The translations under genes and the position numbers were made by a program. A DNA stretch of 64,000 nt from Roridomyces roridus (taxonomy: Eukaryota > Basidiomycota > Agaricomycetes > Agaricales > Mycenaceae). Below are positions 23,557 to 33,706 of this stretch, piece after piece. Position 1 is the first letter of the stretch, and each line of letters begins with the position of its first letter. The notes beneath the pieces are model-generated. The model had not been told where the DNA came from. It did not search any database and saw nothing but the letters and a program-made list of their open reading frames with translations. The stretch is from assembly GCA_029378245.1 (NCBI GenBank), contig JARKIF010000003.1:1922001-1986000 (forward strand), read 5' to 3'.

Positions 23557-25885
23557 CTAACTCCAGACGTCGAGCATCAGACGCGAGCGCTCCTTGAGCA
23601 GTTTCACCTCGGCCGCACCCTCAACAGCCGCCGATCCACCCTTGGCCTCCCCGAGGATGCGTGCCAACGCCTCCTCGACAGCCTTGGCCATGTTCTTTGC
23701 GTCACCACAGATGTAGACGTAGCCCTTGCCGTTGATGATGGCGTCGGCGACGTTTTCGCGGTCCTCCCACAGCAGATCCTGCACGTAGATCTTGCCACCG
23801 TCCGCCTTGTACGGCGGCTCCCGAGAGAAGGCAGTGTGAAGGGTGAACTTGCCCTTCAACTCCTCGGCGTATTGCGGCCACTCCTCCTTGTACAAGAAGT
23901 CCTCGGTCGATTTCCGGCATCCGTAGAAGAGTGAGATGCGACCCCAGTCGTTCAAAGCATCGGGACCGTTCTTTTCGAGTGACCGGCGGGCAAGAGCAAC
24001 ACGTTCCTGAACGAAACCACGGAAAGGAGCCACACCCTGGCAGACTAGTTTAGCACAAACGCATCAGGCATAAGAGTGACAACGTACCGTTCCGGGACCG
24101 ATCATGACGACGGGGCTCTTGGGGTTGGTCGGAAGTCTGAAGGTGGACCGTCTGACGTGGATGGGCGACTTGTACAGCGACTCGTTCTTGTAAGCGCCGC
24201 GAGGACCTTGGATGTCATACGTGGGTGCGGAGGAAGCCAGCAAAGGCTGCTCGTTGTTGGACGCAAATTTGAGGTTGAGCAAAAAGTTGGAGCCAACACC
24301 AAAGACCCATTTCGGGGGAATGCGCTCGCTGGCGAGGGACTCGTACTTGAGCACGACAACTGTGGCGTGGATCGAGTGGGGGTTGAGCTTGGGGCTGGAG
24401 GAGATAGAGTAGTACCGGGGTTGCAGACGGGGAATGGCGGAAACGATCATGTCAAACGGAATGGGCCAAGCGGTGGTGTTGGCTGGGGTCGGCGGGGCAG
24501 CGAGATCGTTGCCTGACACGTACTGAAGGACCTCGCCGAGCTTGAGGCAACCGTTGGCGATGACGTTGGCGTAATCCTCCTTGCTCGAGTTGAGGCCCAC
24601 GAGGAGGTCCTGAGCCTCGCGCGAAGGTGCAAACTTGGTCAGGTTGCCGAGCATTTGACGACCGACGACGGCGCTGATGTCAAGGTAGTGACGGAGAACG
24701 GTGGCGTACGTGGTGGGGACGGGGAATGGAACCTTGGCGAGGGCGGGGTCGAGGGATTCAATGCCGATGACGGTGTCCCGCTTGTCAGACAAGCCGAGAA
24801 CGCACAGAAGACGCTCGACCTCGATGTCGGGGTTGGAAGGCCAAACACCAACGTGGTCACCGTGTTGGTAGGTCATGCCCGAGCCCTCAATGTCAAATTC
24901 GACATGAACACAGTTGCGGCCCTCGGTATCTTGGAAGAGCTCGCGGGAGGCAGTGATGTTGGAGGCGAAGGGGTTCTTGGCGTCATGGATACCCTTGGTG
25001 CGAGTGAGAGCACGGGCAGACAATTCACCTGTTCAAGAGCATTTGAGTTAGGGTTTTTGCATCGCGAAACATCAAACGCACCCTGGTAAACCTTCTCGGG
25101 GGCGTGGTCCGACAATTCCGAGACCGCAAAGTCGGCAGAGTCACCGCCCTGACCTTCTTCGACACCCAAGGCAGCCGAGAAAGCGTCCCACATGGCATCC
25201 TTCCACTCGAGGTAGTCCTCCTCCATACTCTTGTCGTCGTCACCCTCACCCCGCTCGCCGATGCGAACAGCGCCCATCTTGGCCAAAGCGGCATCGGTCT
25301 GGCGACCGATGAGGTTGTAGTGCTCGTAAGTCTTGTTGCCGAGACCGAAGACGACGTATTTCAAGCCGGTGAGTTTGTGTGAACCGTTGGTGAAATCGAA
25401 CGATTCGTCCTGGAGGTTCTGGAGGAGCTGGACGGCGTTATCCGTCGGCTCGCCCTCGCCGTAACTGGCCATGACGAAGATGGCAGCACAGTCCTCCGGG
25501 AGCTGGTCGAGGTTCTCAAAGTCATACTCTTCGGGGTCACAGACAAGGGAGGCAAGCCCAAACTTGGACTTTGCCTCCTTGGCCAGACGGATGGCGTACT
25601 CCTCGGCCGTGCCAGTCTGCGAGCCGTAGAAGATGACAACCCGTTTTTTCTGGGGAAAGAAGATGAGTGTCAGGTGATATGAGTGGTGCTGCTGCGACGT
25701 ACACCGTCCTTCATCTTTGCGATGAAGTCCCGAGGGTTCCCTGACCCAGTGGTCGCCTTGGTGGGTACGGGGGCGACCTTTGGCTTGGAAGAAGCGAAAA
25801 GCTGGTCGCGGAAGAGGTAGACTGCGGCGAGGGCTACACCGAGTCCAAGGATGATAACATCCGAGGATGAAGAGCTCGATGCCAT
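23557..25885 (-). CDS. CPR: NADPH-cytochrome P450 reductase
   Basis: Exons 25885-25703, 25649-25082, 25028-24088 and 24036-23557 give 723 aa, normal for the family. An N-terminal anchor (VIILGLGVALAAVYLF) is followed by the FMN flavodoxin domain (VVIFYGSQTGTAEEYAIRL, VMASYGEGEPTDNA, VFGLGNKTYEHYN). The connecting/FAD domain has RYYSISSSPKLNP, and the NADPH domain has MIGPGTGVAPFRGFVQER, ISLFYGCRKSTEDFLY and YICGDAKNMAKAVEEAL. The C-terminus DVWS provides the ring-stacking Trp. It transfers electrons from NADPH to microsomal P450s such as the one at 4.5-6.7 kb. Using the GTACGT donor after Lys-Asp-Gly keeps KKRVVIFYG in frame. Confidence 0.97.
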
Positions 25886-26608
25886 GTTGGGAACTGTGTA
25901 CGCGTCAGGAACGGTGCGGAGAGGAATGAGAGAAAACTGACAAGAATAAGAGGTGAGAAACTGGATAGGGAGGGGAGGGGGGCGGGGCGACGACTGCGGT
26001 GAGAGGGAGGTAGAGAAGAGCGATGGCGGCACTCACGAAAGGGGTACTTATATGGGAAGAGAGAAGAAGAGTGGGTCAAGTATCTGGGCAAACGCCGTCA
26101 GAGATAAAAGGCGTGGGACGTGGCAGGGATCAATCACCACCGCTTCGGACTCGGACTTGTTGCAAATCTCAGTCTTTGTCCGCACTTCACCGTGAAAGGA
26201 ACATGGCGTATTATTGAAACTGTCTACAACCAGTATCCAATGCAACCCTGCTGTCCTCCATTTTTCCCAACAAAAATCGAGCGTTTCCGTGCCTCCATGG
26301 GTTGCGGCCGTCAGCCCCGCCACCGTCGCATGTCAGTGTTTGCAAATTTGGTTCGAGAACAGGCCCCACGCAAGAGCAGCTGAGATGGGATCCGCGGCCG
26401 TACGCATCTCCTGCAAGATAATTGTCACCAACCTTTTTAGGATTGCAATCTGTGGCCCACAACGTTGCCCGAAGACGCACTGAGTAAAAATCCAGATGTC
26501 AGTTGTAGCAAGAAGCAAGATTTTCACCCGCTTCAGGATCAACGGAGCGATCACGCCGCGAAATGCAAGCAATCTTTCTATAGACACGGGTGAATGCCGC
26601 CATATGTA
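25886..26608. other. Upstream region of the P450 reductase gene
   Basis: About 720 bp between the SET-protein stop and the reductase start, both minus strand. The 150 bp next to the reductase ATG are pyrimidine-rich on the coding strand (GA-rich on plus), as in many fungal core promoters. No small gene recognised. Confidence 0.45.
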
Positions 26609-27948
26609 TTACACAGGCCCGCCGACAGACAAAGTCTCCCGCGATGCCCACGCAGGATGTTCTTGAGGCTGATCTGCGGTTGCTCGAGTTTCTGCGACAA
26701 GATCACTATCTTCCCCCAGCTCGTATGTATACCACTCGATCGCCTTTTGAGCCCACGATTTGGCCGAACTCGCACTAATCAACGTCAATTCTCGACAGTC
26801 AAGGTAAGATTTTGCACTGACTCGGAGTGAGCAGCAGATATCCTAGCAGCGTCTGCTGCAAGTTGCCCGCGTGCGCTCCAGTATCCCTCTTCGTCCCCAA
26901 GTTTCCATATCTGATTAGCAGTTTTGATGGCCTCCACTCCGTCAATCGTGCCCTCCGACCAAGTGGATAACCGCTCGTAGAGATGTGCCATGGCGGTCAG
27001 TCGTTCATCTGAAGCCTTGGATGCCGCATCATCCAGGGAACATACAGGACATTTACAGTCAAAGCCATAGTGCTCGGCAAGATATTTTCTGAAAAGCAAT
27101 CGGTCTCGTGTCCGGTATAGATTGCCGATCTTACCTTCTCTCCTTTCTTGTCCGCTTCGTGTCTGTATAAGCATCAAGCAATTCCTGCACAAATCAGGGT
27201 ATGAATAGAGATTAGCGAACCACAAACCTGGCCCCTCTCGATGTCCTTCAGCGCGTACACGAACAGAGCTCGCTGGGAGAGAGAGAAAGAATAAACGACA
27301 TTAAACGCGTTGGAGCACCCGTGATTCAACCGCGAGAACAGCGGGAAGAGACCAGCGCCGTCGCCCGCAGCAGCAGCATTGGTTTGGAATATGGCCAAAG
27401 CCACTTCCTCTGGGTGCGTCTCCGGGTCCAAGCCCTCGGGAAAGTGTACATATGTGAGGTTCAAGAACGCTTCCCGGTCCGATGCATCCAAGTCGTTCAA
27501 CAATCGTGAAATTAGAGCGGTAGGCGATTCCGTGGCTGTTGTCAAGAATTAACGTCGAAGACCCGGGCAAGAAACGTGCGAACTTTGCTGCGGTACAACG
27601 AATAGTGGCTCTTCTCGCAAGACCAGTTCTCCTTGTTCGATAAAACGCGTCGCGACGAGTCCTTGGCCTTTGCCTGGGATATCCACAAGTACAAAAGGGT
27701 TTTTTGGTTCAAAAACGCCAATGTATTCCCAGCCGTAGAACGCCATGATTGAGGCTGCGATAGGAATTAAGATCATGAGAAAACCTTGGACCGGAAAAGC
27801 AGGTTTTGGCTGTTAGGATTGAGAACGAGGTGGACAAGAGCGGCAGACGGCAAACTTTTTTGCCAGAGGAAGAAGATGGGGCTGGGGCCTTCTGGACGTC
27901 AGTCGTCGGTGGAGCACGTCGTTGGCGCAGCGTCGCCGAGTCGGACAT
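26609..27948 (-). CDS. SET-domain protein (SMYD-like)
   Basis: Six exons (27948-27856, 27809-27584, 27535-27228, 27184-27135, 27088-26822, 26774-26609) give 369 aa. Near the N-terminus is a hydrophobic segment (FLMILIPIAASIMAFYGW). SET motifs follow: GKGQGLVATRFIEQGELVL, EEPLFVVP, FPLFSRLNHGCSNAFNVV (the NHxC core), and YALKDIERGQELLDAYTDTK with KERRKYLAEHYGFDCKCPVC post-SET cysteines. A helical C-terminal region (AIEWYTYELGEDSD) is typical of fungal SMYD-like proteins. Probable lysine methyltransferase; substrate unknown. The donor GA|GTCAGT at 26821 restores the C-terminal frame. Confidence 0.88.
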
Positions 27949-28041
27949 GGTGGTTAGAACGAACGTGGGACAGCCACCGCCGATCGCGACTCGGTCAAAT
28001 GGAGATAAACAGCCGTCGGCCTGATGCCGGATCAATGGAGT

Positions 28042-31000
28042 TTAAATTCGTTTATTCTTGTAAAATGTCCCCAGTTCTCTAATCGCCTGCCCAAAGCCAT
28101 CTGCCAAGGTCAACTTGCCTCCAATCCACTTCGGTAGCTTCTCCCTTATTGATGAAGACGCATATCTCTTGTCGAGTAAAATCAACGACGCCCAGTCGTT
28201 CTTGTGCCGGATCGCCCGACCTACATGTTGCGTCAGAAGTCAATAAATAACCAAGGTCGAGACTCACCAATGCTCTGGTTAACAGCATTCATGCACAAAT
28301 TCTCGTACAACTCCGCGGCCGCATCCTTCTGTCCATGCGCCCTCTTTGTCCCCCGCTTTTCCTCCAGCAGGTTCACGTATTTCATTCGCTCCCTCAACTC
28401 TGGTGAACCGAGATTAGCGAACGGTAGGCCGACGATGACCACAGCGCGGGCGAGATCATCCGCGAAGTTGAGTCCCTCGGATAACTTGGCTCCAATGACG
28501 GCAAAGAGGAGCCCTCCCTTGCTTTTCGTCTGCGAGAAGGATTAGTACGCCAGCCTAGCACATTATTTAAGCGCGTACAGCAGCGGGATCAATCGGTTCG
28601 TGAACGGCATGGGCGTAGTCTTGCAAAACTCGGTCAACCTCGGCGGCTTGCTCTGGTTCAAAGAACACCTGGTTTCAGTGAGCATTGGCGTTAGCCAAAA
28701 CGGCATTCTAGACCTTTTTCTTCCCTTGAAACCTAGCAAGAGTGCCAGCCTTCTGCCACACTTCCTTCGCGGTGTTGAGAAAGCGATACGAAGGGAAGAA
28801 AACAATCATTCCCCGAGGAACAAGCGCCGCAAAGTTGAGAAGTATTTGGCCAAGTTCCGTGATCTGGGCACCGACCGTCAGCGAGGGAGCTTGGAATTTC
28901 ATCATACAATCTTACAACACCCTCATCCGCCTGTTTCCCCGCCTTGAACTCCAGCTCGCCTCCCTTGGGGCTCTTGCCAACGACTATCGTCTGCAGATTG
29001 GATTCCGGAATGATATGTCCACACGAAAAGCTGGTGACCCTCTCCGGCGGCAGCTGAGCGAACAATTGATTTATGACGTCCGATATCTGCGTCGAGGTGA
29101 GGACATGCTTCATCCATTCCATGCCGACTTACCGGTGACATCGTCCCACCAGCCAATATGACCGATCGTGCACATTCGACCACCTCCAAGAAATGCGGGG
29201 CAGGATTCAGGAGTTGATACTTCATCTCGACTTCTTCTTGCCCCGAGAGCGTGCGGACGAGAGTGAACGTAAGACGCCCGTCTGTCTGTGTCGGTACAAG
29301 AAGCTTGTAACATCCAGACACACACCTTCATTTGTACCCGTCAAGGATAACAGGAATGCTTCGACAGCGTGGAGCGGGGGAACTGCACCGCGTCTTGGAC
29401 GGGTCTTGGAGTCTATTAAGGCTCAGAACAAGTCACTCTTCGAAACCAGCGATACATACTCTGATCTTTTTCCGCCTCCTTGTCGGAATAACCTGAAATC
29501 TTCCGCGCAATCTTCCGCGCAATTAGCGAGAGCGAACGGAGCGCAAGTGTCGTTACCTTGCTCGACTTCAAGTACGCTTCGATCTCCAGCAAGTTCACGC
29601 CAGCAACCTTCCTGCCTAGGTGCTCAAGAAGGTTCGCTACGGTCATCACCTCGCCTTGCCACTTGTCCTTCTTCTTCCCGTTCTCCTCTTTCCATGTCGT
29701 CGCATATTTGATCAACGCTTCGAGGAATAACACTAACCGCTTCAGAAGAAGCATATTCCTGGAAGAGAGCTTGTTGCGAAATTTGGACACATATGTGCAC
29801 ACTTGGTGGAACGAGGTGGAGAGTGTTGAGAATGGGAGACGAGCGGTGGACAAAGAAAGGAGCGTTGGTATCAGGTTGTGCGCCTCGTCGATAATAACGA
29901 TTTGGTCAGTTAGATCGATTCCTAAAGCCTCTCTTGCACTCCTTTGCAAAAGAAGATTGTACGGAAGAGTTACAAGCTGGACGAAAATTGTGAGAGAGCT
30001 GATTTAGAGCAAGAGGGACAAACCTCTGCTTGCGGGATCGCTCGTCTTGAGCCGAAATAGGGACAGGTGTTTGAAAGACGACCGACTGAAGCAAGATCTT
30101 CGATGTCTTTGGGAGATGCCAGAATCTGATCTCGAAAGTCGAACATTCGAGTCTCCTCCGATATTGGAGGTAGATACTGACATCGTTTATCCCCCGTTTC
30201 TTCAGCGAGTAAGTGTCAAGTGATGAACATGATGCCAGCTACCCACCTCCAATGAGTTCTCGACAACCTTCGTCGAGATCTTTGCTTTTGGAGCGCACCT
30301 GGTCGTTGATGCACAGCTGCTTGCGCGAGCCCAGGGAGACCGTCCTGGAATAAACCACAGGCAAATCCTCTAATTCATCTGGAGAAGAACGTTTGGAAGG
30401 AACGTTCACAGAACATGGAGATGATGAGACTGGTGACAGCTTGAGGCGTCGTAGTTCGGGAAGAATCTGCGAAAGCTGCGAGTGCGTCCGGGATGCATAA
30501 TAAATCTTTGTGCAAGTTGGCTCTTCCTCTTCATTCTTATTTGATGAACCATGGCCCATCCTGCGTTCGAAATAAGTGATGCCACAGAAAAGAAGGAAAC
30601 CACGGACTTGGCCATCAACGCGCGCACCTCCGGAGAGATATTATCTTCTTCTTCATCATCATCGGGGAGAAATACGTCGTCCGGGTCACCTAGGTTATGA
30701 GGTGCGTCGGACAGTTTCTAATCAGACGTTCAGTACCGCCAGCGGGAAGTGCAGAATGGAAACAAACAATTCTCTTGTGCACTCGAGATTGAGCCATTCT
30801 CTTCATAGATTCCTCCTTTTTGCGAGCTTTTACCAGCCGCTCTTCGTATTCGCGCTCCTCAGCTTCCAATTCGCGAGACCGTCGTTCGCGAGTTTGTGCA
30901 AGAACCCAGTCCAAGCCAGCTGAAACAGCACGTCAGAGAACGCATAGCAATGCTTTACGGTGTGTTACCATCCGCTTCCGTCCCAAGGGCGTCTATAATC

Positions 31001-31361
31001 CCCTTCTTCGCGCGGTTCTTCTCATCCGACAGCCATGTGAGACTGGCGCAGAGCAGACTGAGCGTTTTACCCTAGAAAGCACTGAGCACAAACGAAGCAA
31101 CGTGGGCGAGATGAACTGACGGTGCCCTACAGAGGTTGAGCGCAAAAATTAATGGTTTGGCCAACATTCTCTTACGGTGGGACTTTCGACGATGGTGACC
31201 TTCTTTTGCTCGATTGAGGTATACAAATGGCGCATAAGGTCGACTTGTATGTCATACGGGGGGGAGTATGGGAACGCCCTCCACTCCGAGGGAGCGGGGA
31301 GTTCGAGTTCGAGAGACTTTGAATCGGGTCTCGTCATCGACGACGACCACGAGCTCAGCAT
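28042..31361 (-). CDS. CHL1: CHL1/DDX11-like Fe-S DEAH DNA helicase
   Basis: XPD-family superfamily 2 helicase, needed in yeast for sister-chromatid cohesion. Motifs in order: YDIQVDLMRHLYTSIE (Q-like motif), Walker A ESPTGTGKTLSLL, TKIYYASRTHSQLSQ (Ia), four Fe-S cysteines (RKQLC, DEGC, KRCQYL, NTCPYF), LVTLPYNLLLQ, IVIIDEAHNL (DEAH), SVILAGGTMSP, SFSCGHIIP, MIVFFPSYRFLN, KLSEGLNFADDLARAVVIVG and QSIGRAIRHKNDWA (motif VI). Many introns. One is bounded by a 6-nt microexon (31121-31126, GGCACC) that supplies Gly-Thr of Walker A between introns 31175-31127 and 31120-31072. The start is ATG 31361 or 31337. The promoter region is the transposon-like element at 31.4-33.7 kb. Confidence 0.95.
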
Positions 31362-31420
31362 GTCGCGTCGCGTCAAGAGCGCGTCCACACAGACAAACAA
31401 ACACGCCCGAATAAATATTC

Positions 31421-31454
31421 GAAAATATGTTTTTACCTTTTGTAGCTATCGATG
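31421..31454 (+). repeat. Left terminal inverted repeat of the 2.3 kb element
   Basis: About 34 bp, inverted match to 33665-33698 with roughly four or five mismatches. The common core is ATGTTTTT.CCTTTTGTAGC followed by TAT.GAT. Confidence 0.8.
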
Positions 31455-31474
31455 CACCCCGGCCGGAGGGGTTG

Positions 31475-32018
31475 TTGATCCACCCCGCGGTTTCGATCGC
31501 CATTTCCTCTTGATCTGCCCCTGGTTTTCCCGTTTGCCTTGTTGATCCGCCTGCTATGAGATTATGAATGCCCTTGTCGGCTGGCACAGCACTTATTGAT
31601 CTCCCTGTATCAAAAATCATATTTTTATATGGATCTTCCCCACATTTCAGACGGCTTGATGCAGCATCCAGCGGTCCCTGATCCGGCTCAGTGAAGGTTT
31701 GTGATCCAGCAACAGCGCCACAATTCGAGTTGTTGATCCGCCACACCTTCGACCACACCCTCGTATTGACCCACCCCACCTTTCGACGCACCGCCGGTAT
31801 TGATATCCCTACGTGCTCATGCGCGCGTGTCATTGATCTGCCCTAGATTTCCGGGCCTTGGGACTCCTTGATCTACCTACACTTTCCTGGTGAGTTGGTT
31901 ATTGAATTACCCCAATGCTCGGTGGAGCCGACCTATTGATCTGCCTACAGTTTACTATAGAATCAAGTTGTTGAAACACCCCACTTTTCGAGTGCCTGAA
32001 GCCCTTGATTCACCCTCA
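31475..32018 (+). repeat. Left subterminal array, degenerate ~34 bp units
   Basis: Unit starts (TTGA core) lie at 31475, 31510, 31542, 31596, 31733, 31766, 31800, 31833, 31868, 31902, 31936, 31971 and 32005. From 31733 on the spacing is a steady 33-35 bp. Four more degenerate cores between 31630 and 31701 have shorter spacing (22-26 bp). Approximate consensus: TTGATCTRCCCYACWTTTCG plus ~14 variable bases ending in TA. Only the core is conserved, so this is not a simple recent tandem repeat. Confidence 0.8.
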
Positions 32019-32099
32019 CATTTCAATGCGAATTGCGATCACCATGACTTATAATCGTCGACCTCCTCGTCAAGCCAAGGGTGCGCTCTTCCACTCCCC

Positions 32100-32950
32100 A
32101 TGGCAGACGAACGCAAGCGCAAGAGACACTCCAAGCGTGATGAGCGCGAGGAAGCAGATTCGAACCGGAAACGAGACAAGTCTGTGAAGAAACACAAGTC
32201 GGAGAAACCCAACGACGACAAATGCAACAAGTCAGCTGTCAAGAAAAAGAAGGGCAGCCGCAAGAAAGCGAATGACACCAGCGACGACGAGGAGCCCGAA
32301 AGCGATCCAGGAACCCTGCGTTCCTACTATGTCACGCAGGACAAGAAGGGCAATCTTTCCTGCACCTGTAGGCAGTTCCGAGCCACAGGCAAACCTTGCC
32401 CGGAGATTCTTGCCATCCAGCTTGAAATACAATTTGGGCCGTCCAAGAACTATGAACGTCTGTCATTGCATCCCTCCAATTTCCCAGTTTCTAACGCTGC
32501 TTTTAGAAGCCGCCCCATCCAAAGAATCGAGGAAAAAACGCACAAAGGGCAAGAAGAAGAAGAAGAAGGAGGGTACGGACACGGATAGCGGAGAGGACGA
32601 ACCCGGGCCCGGCAAAAAACGACGGGAGCGGCCCATTCCAGACCACCAGGTCAACGACGAGCTGGAGAGTTTTTTCGCGAGTCTGGCGAACGGGTGGAAG
32701 CCTTTTGACACCGACGACGAATCCGACGTGAGCTCTGAGGATGAGAGCAAGCCCAAGTCCAAGAAATCGAAGCCCAATCCATCCACACCGGAGACCAAAG
32801 GTGCGCGCGCCTTGCCTTTGCTTAATTTGTCTAATCCATCCCACTCCAGTTTCCTCCGGCAGACCTGCCGCCTCCACTCCTCTTCATCCCAACAGAACTC
32901 CTGGCTCCCACATGTATACGAGCCGAAATGGAGGGTGGATCAATTACTGA
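32100..32950 (+). CDS. Lys-rich protein with SWIM-like cysteine cluster, inside the element
   Basis: Exons 32100-32457, 32507-32800 and 32850-32950 join to 250 aa. The N-terminal ~80 residues are strongly basic (KRKRHSKRDE, KKKKGSRKKA), likely nuclear. A cluster LSCTCRQFRATGKPCPEILA follows, resembling a SWIM zinc finger (CxC...CxH), but the last ligand position is Glu rather than His. Then come a poly-Lys stretch and an acidic/basic C-terminal region. The last codons and stop are built from the first unit of the right repeat array. SWIM fingers are found in several DNA transposase superfamilies, so it may be a remnant of, or derived from, the element's transposase. No catalytic domain is visible and expression is unproven. 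Confidence 0.6.
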
Positions 32951-33670
32951 TGCCCGCGAGAAAGTGGGCTAGATCAATAGATCGAGGACCCTCAGAAAAC
33001 GGGTTACTTCAAGAACCGTAGTGATTTCTGGAGGGGGCGAATCAATAAGTAGTACCCGATGAAAAGGTACTGTACCATTTCGATCAATTCGAATGGCACT
33101 TTGGGCTGTGACTTTTCATACGAATGGAACCATTCGTAGCCGAGCCCAAAAAGGCAATTTGATCCGTCGGCTAAGCTCGGCTATCACCGGCACGCCTCGG
33201 CAGAGCCAAAATTGCCTCAGTGACCCTGTGACATATGAAAAATTCCGGATGAAATGGAGCTTGTGACTTGTGACCATTCGAATTGATCGAAATGGTACAG
33301 TAGGCTGGATCAATAAGGGGTGTCGGTCGGAGTTGTAAGGTTGGATCAACAACTGCTGTATCTAGCAGTGTGGTGGATCAATATGGCTCGGTCCCTTGTG
33401 TTTGAGGCAGATCAATGAGCTCGAACTAAATTCGTGTGCTAGATCAATAGGTACGCTCAGGCTACATTTAGGGACTTCAATAAGAAAAAATGCCAGATCA
33501 ACACAAAATGGCGGCCTGAAATACAGGGTGGATCAAGCCGTTGAAATGTACGGGGTGGTTCAGTTAGCCGCGATGCCGAATCAAGAACCAGTGGAAAGCT
33601 TGGTCAATTTGTCGAAAATGGGGGGTGGATCAATAACCGGCTGGTGCTGGATCAACTTGGGTGGGATCAA
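32936..33670 (-). repeat. Right subterminal array, inverted ~34 bp units
   Basis: Reverse-complement cores (GATCAA or close) at 32938, 32972, ~33007, 33039, 33308, 33344, 33376, 33410, 33442, ~33475, 33496, 33531, 33578, 33602, 33628, 33650 and 33665. If the 235 bp MITE at 33068-33302 is removed, the 33039 to 33308 step becomes about 34 bp, so the period runs through the insertion. Spacing shortens to 15-27 bp near the terminus, as in the left array. Confidence 0.8.
33068..33302. mobile_element. TA-flanked MITE nested in the right array
   Basis: The ends are perfect inverted repeats of 27 bp plus flanking TA: left TA-CTGTACCATTTCGATCAA..., right ...TTGATCGAAATGGTACAG-TA. The interior is also partly self-complementary (GGCAATTT near 33155 against AAAATTGCC near 33205; GTGACTTTTCATACG against CATATGAAAAATTCC). 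No coding capacity. A 2-bp TA duplication, perfect inverted ends and a hairpin interior are what Tc1/mariner-related MITEs look like. It interrupts one ~34 bp unit, so it arrived after the array formed. Confidence 0.85.
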
Positions 33671-33698
33671 TAGCTACAAAAGGCAAAAACATGTTTTG
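33665..33698 (-). repeat. Right terminal inverted repeat of the 2.3 kb element
   Basis: Inverted partner of 31421-31454. Its outer edge lies within about 10 bp of the RCY1 stop codon (33707-33709). Confidence 0.8.
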
Positions 33699-33706
33699 CA
33701 TAAATA

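Noticed and set aside
31380..31420. Target-site duplication for the 2.3 kb element (AACAAAC against AACAAAT)
   Set aside because: The match is short, imperfect and in simple sequence, so it cannot be claimed.
31441..32020. CRISPR-like regular repeats
   Set aside because: The units are too degenerate, the genome is fungal, and the arrays lie in opposed orientation next to inverted ends, which fits a transposon better.
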